Assembly: GCA_031257235.1 (NCBI GenBank)
Contig: JAIRPA010000184.1
Coordinates: forward strand, 1 to 8,135
DNA length: 8,135 nt
Reading direction: 5' to 3'
Source: Burkholderiales bacterium
GTDB taxonomy: Bacteria; Pseudomonadota; Gammaproteobacteria; Burkholderiales; Casimicrobiaceae
In this document: in pieces, positions 4,290 through 8,135 of the stretch
How the letters are laid out: each line of letters begins with the position of its first letter
Position numbering within the stretch: position 1 is the first letter of the stretch
The notes under the pieces: generated by a model
Databases searched by the model: none
The model's input: the letters and a program-made list of their open reading frames with translations, nothing else
What the model was told of the DNA's origin: nothing
Program-made: the position numbers and the translations under genes

Positions 4290-6029
4290 TCATCCCTTTG
4301 GTTTTTTAGGCGGCGGCAAATCGGTACAACCGCCTCGCGCCACTTCAGCCGCCAAGCCTACGGATTCAATCAGCGTCGGGTGCGGGTGTATGGTCTTGCC
4401 AATATCGGTTGCGTTCGCGCCCATTTCAATCGCCAAGCAAATTTCACCGATTAAATCTCCGGCGGCCATACCGACAATTGCGCCGCCTAAGATTCTGGAA
4501 GTTTCAGCATCAAATAATAGTTTTGTAAACCCTTCATCCGCACCGTTGGCAATCGCCCGACCATTCGCCGCCCAAGGGAAAACGGCTTTTTCAAATTTAA
4601 CCTGAGCCGCTTGTAATTCGGTTTCTGTTTTGCCGACCCATGCGATTTCAGGATGCGTATAAGCCACACTTGGAATGGTTAATGCGTCAAACGCCGCTTT
4701 GTGACCCGCAATCGTTTCGGCGGCAACGTGCCCTTCATGCACGGCTTTATGCGCCAACATCGGTTGACCGACAATATCACCGATCGCAAAAATGTGCGGC
4801 ACGTTGGTGCGCATGGTTTGATCCGCACGAATGAATCCGCGTTCGTCACAATCCACACCCGCCGCCTCCGGCGCAATCCGTTTGCCGTTCGGTTTGCGTC
4901 CAACGGACACCAAGACTAAATCGAAGCAATCTTTATCGCCGGTTGAATAAGTCACTTCAATGCCCTTTGAAGTCGCATGGGCGGCGGTCACACCGGTTTT
5001 TAATAATATCTTTTCAAAACGATGCGTGTTTTTTTTCTCCCAGACTTTGACTAAATCGCGGTCGGCGCCGGGCATCAAATCGGGGCTTAATTCGACAATC
5101 GTGACTTTTGCGCCTAACGCGCTGTAGACGGTGGCCATTTCAAGACCGATGATCCCGCCGCCGATAATGAGCATTCTATTGGGGACGTTGTGTAATGCCA
5201 GCGCGCCGGTGGAGGAGACAATGCGCGGGTCTTGGGGCATGAAGGGTAAAGCAATCGGTTCCGAGCCCGCGGCAATCACCGCGTTTTTAAACGCAATGAT
5301 TTGCGTATTGCCGTTGATATCTTTGACTTCAACGTTATGTGCGTCAATAAATTGACCAACCCCGCGCACCACGCGAACGTTTCGCGCTTTGGCCATGCCG
5401 GTTAGACCGGTGGTTAAACGGTTCACCACTTTTTCTTTGTGGGCGCGCAGTTGGTTGATGTCGATTTTCGGCGGCGCAAACGCAATCCCGGCTTTGGATA
5501 AACTTGCCGCTTCTTCCATCACCGACACCACGTGCAACAAGGCTTTGGAGGGAATACACCCCACATTCAAGCAGACACCGCCTAAGGTGGGATGCCGTTC
5601 AACCATCACCGTGTCTTGACCCAAATCCGCTGCGCGAAACGCGCAAGAATACCCGCCGGGTCCGGCACCTAAAACTAAGGTATCGCAAGAAATATCGGCT
5701 TTCGTGCGTCCTGCATCAGGCTTGTCGGCAGACGGGGTTTTTGGGGTTGACGATTGATCTGACAAGGTATTCTTAGAAGAGGGCTTCTCTCCGCCGGCAC
5801 TGATTGTTGCAATCAACGTCCCTTCCGAAACGCGGTCGCCCACTTTAACCGTTAAGGCTTCAATCACGCCGTTTGCCGTCGCGGGAACATCTAATGTTGC
5901 TTTGTCCGACTCTAATATAAGAATAGTATCTTCAGGCGACACCGTATCGCCTACTTTAACGCACAACTCAATCACCGGCACATTGCTATAATCTCCGATG
6001 TTGGGCACTTTGATTTCGATGGTGTTCAT
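4290..6029 (-). CDS. lpdA: Dihydrolipoyl dehydrogenase (E3) with N-terminal lipoyl domain
   Basis: This is the E3 flavoenzyme that reoxidises dihydrolipoamide with NAD+ in the pyruvate and 2-oxoglutarate dehydrogenase complexes. At 579 residues it is longer than ordinary E3 (about 470) because it carries a lipoyl domain (1-80, lipoylated K43 in ESDKATLDVP) and a Ser/Thr/Pro/Lys linker (82-112). The FAD site is VLGAGPGGYSCAFRA (119-133), the redox disulfide is C153/C158 in GVCLNVGCIPSK, the NAD site is GGGIIGLE (290-297), and the catalytic dyad is H550/E555 in HPHPTLIES. The start at 6029 has AAGG (6036-6039) six bases upstream. In Betaproteobacteria and Neisseria this form is normally the last gene of aceE-aceF-lpdA. 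Here the preceding genes are an R-M pair. An AT-rich stretch with TATATT (6042-6047) could supply its own -10, but no good -35 is visible. Confidence 0.95.
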   Translation of the reverse strand: MNTIEIKVPNIGDYSNVPVIELCVKVGDTVSPEDTILILESDKATLDVPATANGVIEALTVKVGDRVSEGTLIATISAGGEKPSSKNTLSDQSSTPKTPSADKPDAGRTKADISCDTLVLGAGPGGYSCAFRAADLGQDTVMVERHPTLGGVCLNVGCIPSKALLHVVSVMEEAASLSKAGIAFAPPKIDINQLRAHKEKVVNRLTTGLTGMAKARNVRVVRGVGQFIDAHNVEVKDINGNTQIIAFKNAVIAAGSEPIALPFMPQDPRIVSSTGALALHNVPNRMLIIGGGIIGLEMATVYSALGAKVTIVELSPDLMPGADRDLVKVWEKKNTHRFEKILLKTGVTAAHATSKGIEVTYSTGDKDCFDLVLVSVGRKPNGKRIAPEAAGVDCDERGFIRADQTMRTNVPHIFAIGDIVGQPMLAHKAVHEGHVAAETIAGHKAAFDALTIPSVAYTHPEIAWVGKTETELQAAQVKFEKAVFPWAANGRAIANGADEGFTKLLFDAETSRILGGAIVGMAAGDLIGEICLAIEMGANATDIGKTIHPHPTLIESVGLAAEVARGGCTDLPPPKKPKG

Positions 6030-6055
6030 GGTTTACCTTACAATATATGTTTATA

Positions 6056-6073
6056 TAAATCAGTAAATCAGTA
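6056..6073. repeat. Tandem 8-bp repeat at the methyltransferase 3' end
   Basis: TAAATCAG occurs twice in tandem followed by TA (2.25 units). It spans the stop codon of the methyltransferase and the start of the short gap before lpdA. It may be a replication-slippage product. Confidence 0.6.
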
Positions 6074-7138
6074 CTTCGGAACTGACATACGTTTTGAATG
6101 AGATTGCATCTTTTGAATCGGCATCAGGGAATCAGGTTTATTGGCAGAAAACAAAGGCAAAGACTTTCCAATGGTTTTCTCAATCTGAAATTCATTGATG
6201 TCAACATAACTCGTTACCTCTTTAGGAATTAACACATCCTTTTTCAAAACTGCCTTTTGAAAATCAAGGGCACGTATGGGGCTTGGAATATCAAAAAAGC
6301 GCGAAAGGTCGCCCCAGTCTTCGTTTCTGATTGTTGCGATATTATTGAGATAAAAACTAACCCAGCTTTCTCCAATTTTAAAATTAGGTTTAGTTTGTTT
6401 TAGTTTTTTTCGTGAGATTTTGACATATTCATCATCCAACTCAAAGCCAATATATTGCCTACCCAGTCTTTTTGCGGCTATTGCCGTTGTTCCCGTTCCT
6501 AAAAACGGATCCAAAACAACATCATTCTCATCTGTCGTCATGAGAATAAGCCTATCCAATAAATGCAATGGCAACTGACAAGGATGGGGATCACGCTTTG
6601 AATTGTGTTTAATGCGGTGAATATCTGTCCAGACATCTGAAACCAGAGGACCAAAAGGATGCAAGCCATCTTTTTTGCCGCCGTAATCCTTCAACAAATA
6701 ACCTTGCTTTCGGTCTCTTTTATGAGGATGCCGCAATTCATAAATTTTTGATCCTTTTACTTCTTTTGTATAAAACAAAATTCCGTAATGTGCGGGCTGT
6801 AAAGATTTTCCCATCGGGGCAGTCGGCGCATCCCAAGAAATCCAATGTTTGAAGTACGCCGAATTGTTCAAATAGGTCGCGTAAAATGTAAGCCATTTAG
6901 GAATATTGTGTAAAAAGATGGACCCTGTGGGCTTGGTGACACGCACCATTTCCAGAATCCACTTTTCACACCAATCCAAATAATCTCGGAACGCCAAATT
7001 ATCCTTATAACTGGCGTATCTCTTCTGAAGATTAAAGGGCGGATCCGCAAAGGTCATATCGACCGAATTATCAGGAATCTTTTTGAATAACTCCAGGCAG
7101 TCGCCGTGTAAAATTTTATTGGTGTATTTGTCTATCAT
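6068..7138 (-). CDS. Type II DNA adenine-N6 methyltransferase, beta class
   Basis: This 356-residue enzyme transfers a methyl group from S-adenosylmethionine to adenine in the recognition site shared with its partner nuclease. The motif order is that of the beta class: the catalytic motif IV DPPF (32-35) lies near the N-terminus, the probable target-recognition region is in the middle (about 105-180), then HPCQLPLHLLDRLI (185-198, motif X-like), and last the SAM-binding motif I DPFLGTGTTAIAA (210-222) followed by GFELDDEY. DPPF rather than SPPY points to N6-adenine, not N4-cytosine. About 100 residues follow the SAM domain, which is unusual and may be a specificity or accessory domain. The start overlaps the endonuclease stop (ATGA) and has no Shine-Dalgarno, so coupling is likely. 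Codon use is AT-rich compared with lpdA, suggesting horizontal transfer. The recognition sequence cannot be read from the protein. Confidence 0.88.
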   Translation of the reverse strand: MIDKYTNKILHGDCLELFKKIPDNSVDMTFADPPFNLQKRYASYKDNLAFRDYLDWCEKWILEMVRVTKPTGSIFLHNIPKWLTFYATYLNNSAYFKHWISWDAPTAPMGKSLQPAHYGILFYTKEVKGSKIYELRHPHKRDRKQGYLLKDYGGKKDGLHPFGPLVSDVWTDIHRIKHNSKRDPHPCQLPLHLLDRLILMTTDENDVVLDPFLGTGTTAIAAKRLGRQYIGFELDDEYVKISRKKLKQTKPNFKIGESWVSFYLNNIATIRNEDWGDLSRFFDIPSPIRALDFQKAVLKKDVLIPKEVTSYVDINEFQIEKTIGKSLPLFSANKPDSLMPIQKMQSHSKRMSVPKY

Positions 7139-8109
7139 TTTTTAAACGTATCAATTAAAAAAGTCTCAAACCTCTGTAATTCATCCTTATGGAACGTAAA
7201 AACATCTTCAAAGGCAACTGTTATTCGTTGCACATCGCCTTTGCGAACATACCAACCTATCCCATCTACAAAACCAATAAATTTTGTTCTTGGATAATAC
7301 TTTTTAATGAGCTCTGAGATGGCAATCTCTGTCTTTGCCTTGTCACCCATGCCGGATGATGTGGTTGACACGAAAGAACTCTCAACAATAATACGAGGAT
7401 GTTGTTTGTTTGGAATAATAAAATCCATGGTTCTTTTTGTATCTTGAGCGTGCTTTTCAAATTCCGGCAAATCGCCTGTTTCATAAGTAATTTTCAATTT
7501 TTCCAATATATTGCTAATTACGATCTCCGGATTATTGTCTCTTTTTCCTGCGCGACTACCCTTTTCTTTGTATCTAATAATAGTATCAATTAATGCCGGC
7601 ACTTCAAAATTGAGTTTTGAAATACTGAGCTTTTTCAGCTCGAAAAGCGGAAGAGTATTTGCTAAATAGGGAATCGTTGCTCCCTCAAAAAAGACGTTTA
7701 CAACACCCTTTCTAAAATAATCATTTGATTTGATTAACTTTGAAACGGATTCAATTGACCATTCGGATAAATTGTTAGAGTTAGATTCTTTGCACCATTT
7801 TGACTTATGCACAAGGGAATTTAGCTCAGGATTATCAATAATCCTTAATATTGTGATTAGGCGAACAAAGTTTTCTTTAGAAAACCCTGTTAGGGTAAGC
7901 AATGCCTTTAAACCATTTTCTTTTTCTTTTAAAAGCCACTCAAAAATATCCTTCTTTAACCCATCAGTTTCAATTTTATTTTTTACTATCAATAAGGTTT
8001 CTTTTAACGAGTTAATATGCCCTTCGTATTTCTCCTCGAATTCTGGGTTAAAGAAATAAAAGGTGTTTTTACTTATAACTGTAGAAAACTTATCTTCAGT
8101 ACTTTTCAT
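7135..8109 (-). CDS. Putative type II restriction endonuclease
   Basis: This is a 324-residue protein read from an ATG at 8109, with AGAAGG (8117-8122) seven bases upstream. It is called an endonuclease mainly because it is coupled to a methyltransferase. The sequence also supports this: the C-terminal third contains KRTMDFIIPNKQHPRIIVES, which gives the D229...E243-S-S spacing of a PD-(D/E)XK core, although the usual lysine is replaced by serine. It continues with SGMGDKAKTE (252-261) and FIGFVDGIGWYVRKGD, similar in layout to the DpnII-type nucleases, where the strand IEVNF also lacks the lysine and a TDGxGW-like strand follows. The N-terminal 200 residues are helical, charged and not recognised. 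It is AT-rich with many Ile/Lys/Asn codons, unlike lpdA and xerD. No control (C) protein gene is visible downstream, and the upstream region lies outside the window. Confidence 0.7.
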   Translation of the reverse strand: MKSTEDKFSTVISKNTFYFFNPEFEEKYEGHINSLKETLLIVKNKIETDGLKKDIFEWLLKEKENGLKALLTLTGFSKENFVRLITILRIIDNPELNSLVHKSKWCKESNSNNLSEWSIESVSKLIKSNDYFRKGVVNVFFEGATIPYLANTLPLFELKKLSISKLNFEVPALIDTIIRYKEKGSRAGKRDNNPEIVISNILEKLKITYETGDLPEFEKHAQDTKRTMDFIIPNKQHPRIIVESSFVSTTSSGMGDKAKTEIAISELIKKYYPRTKFIGFVDGIGWYVRKGDVQRITVAFEDVFTFHKDELQRFETFLIDTFKK

Positions 8110-8135
8110 TTTCCGACCTTCTTAAAAATAAGGAT

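Overview
The window looks like a betaproteobacterial chromosome of moderate GC content that carries two imported or degraded accessory segments. The taxonomic guess rests on three things: a dihydrolipoyl dehydrogenase with its own N-terminal lipoyl domain, a XerD with the HHPR-type C-terminus, and the ogt-xerD pairing. All three are familiar from Betaproteobacteria. The genus cannot be fixed from the sequence, and no database was consulted.

Left part (1-2220): a prophage remnant. A short reverse-strand fragment (44-247) meets, at about 245-250, the 5'-truncated end of a P2/Mu-type tail assembly chaperone gene (E). E is followed by its -1-frame partner E' (361-498), and a perfect T TTT TTG slippery heptamer (364-370) sits where the two reading frames meet. 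A small opposite-strand gene for a single-pass membrane protein (515-784) lies between E' and the tape measure gene, the usual position of a phage 'moron'. The tape measure gene (877-2220) keeps its N-terminal coiled coil and TP901-type core but breaks off at about residue 427. No head, lysis, integrase or replication genes are present, so the prophage is not functional here.

Middle (2221-4289): housekeeping DNA on the reverse strand. It holds a tRNA-Leu(UAG) with its own promoter, whose 3' end faces the phage remnant. Next comes a 200-bp intergenic block with a 30-bp direct repeat in two copies, two perfect hairpins, a bidirectional terminator and a 7-bp tandem repeat. After that come ogt (O6-alkylguanine DNA alkyltransferase) and xerD, which overlap by one base and form a coupled pair.

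Right part (4290-8135): lpdA (E3 of pyruvate/2-oxoglutarate dehydrogenase) on the reverse strand. Immediately upstream in the same direction, where aceF would be expected, is an AT-rich type II restriction-modification pair: a putative endonuclease (7135-8109) overlapping by 4 bp a beta-class adenine methyltransferase (6068-7138). The methyltransferase has no visible Shine-Dalgarno of its own, so its translation probably depends on that of the endonuclease. The R-M pair is the most complete candidate system in the window. The endonuclease has a nuclease-like D...ExS arrangement rather than a standard D...ExK.
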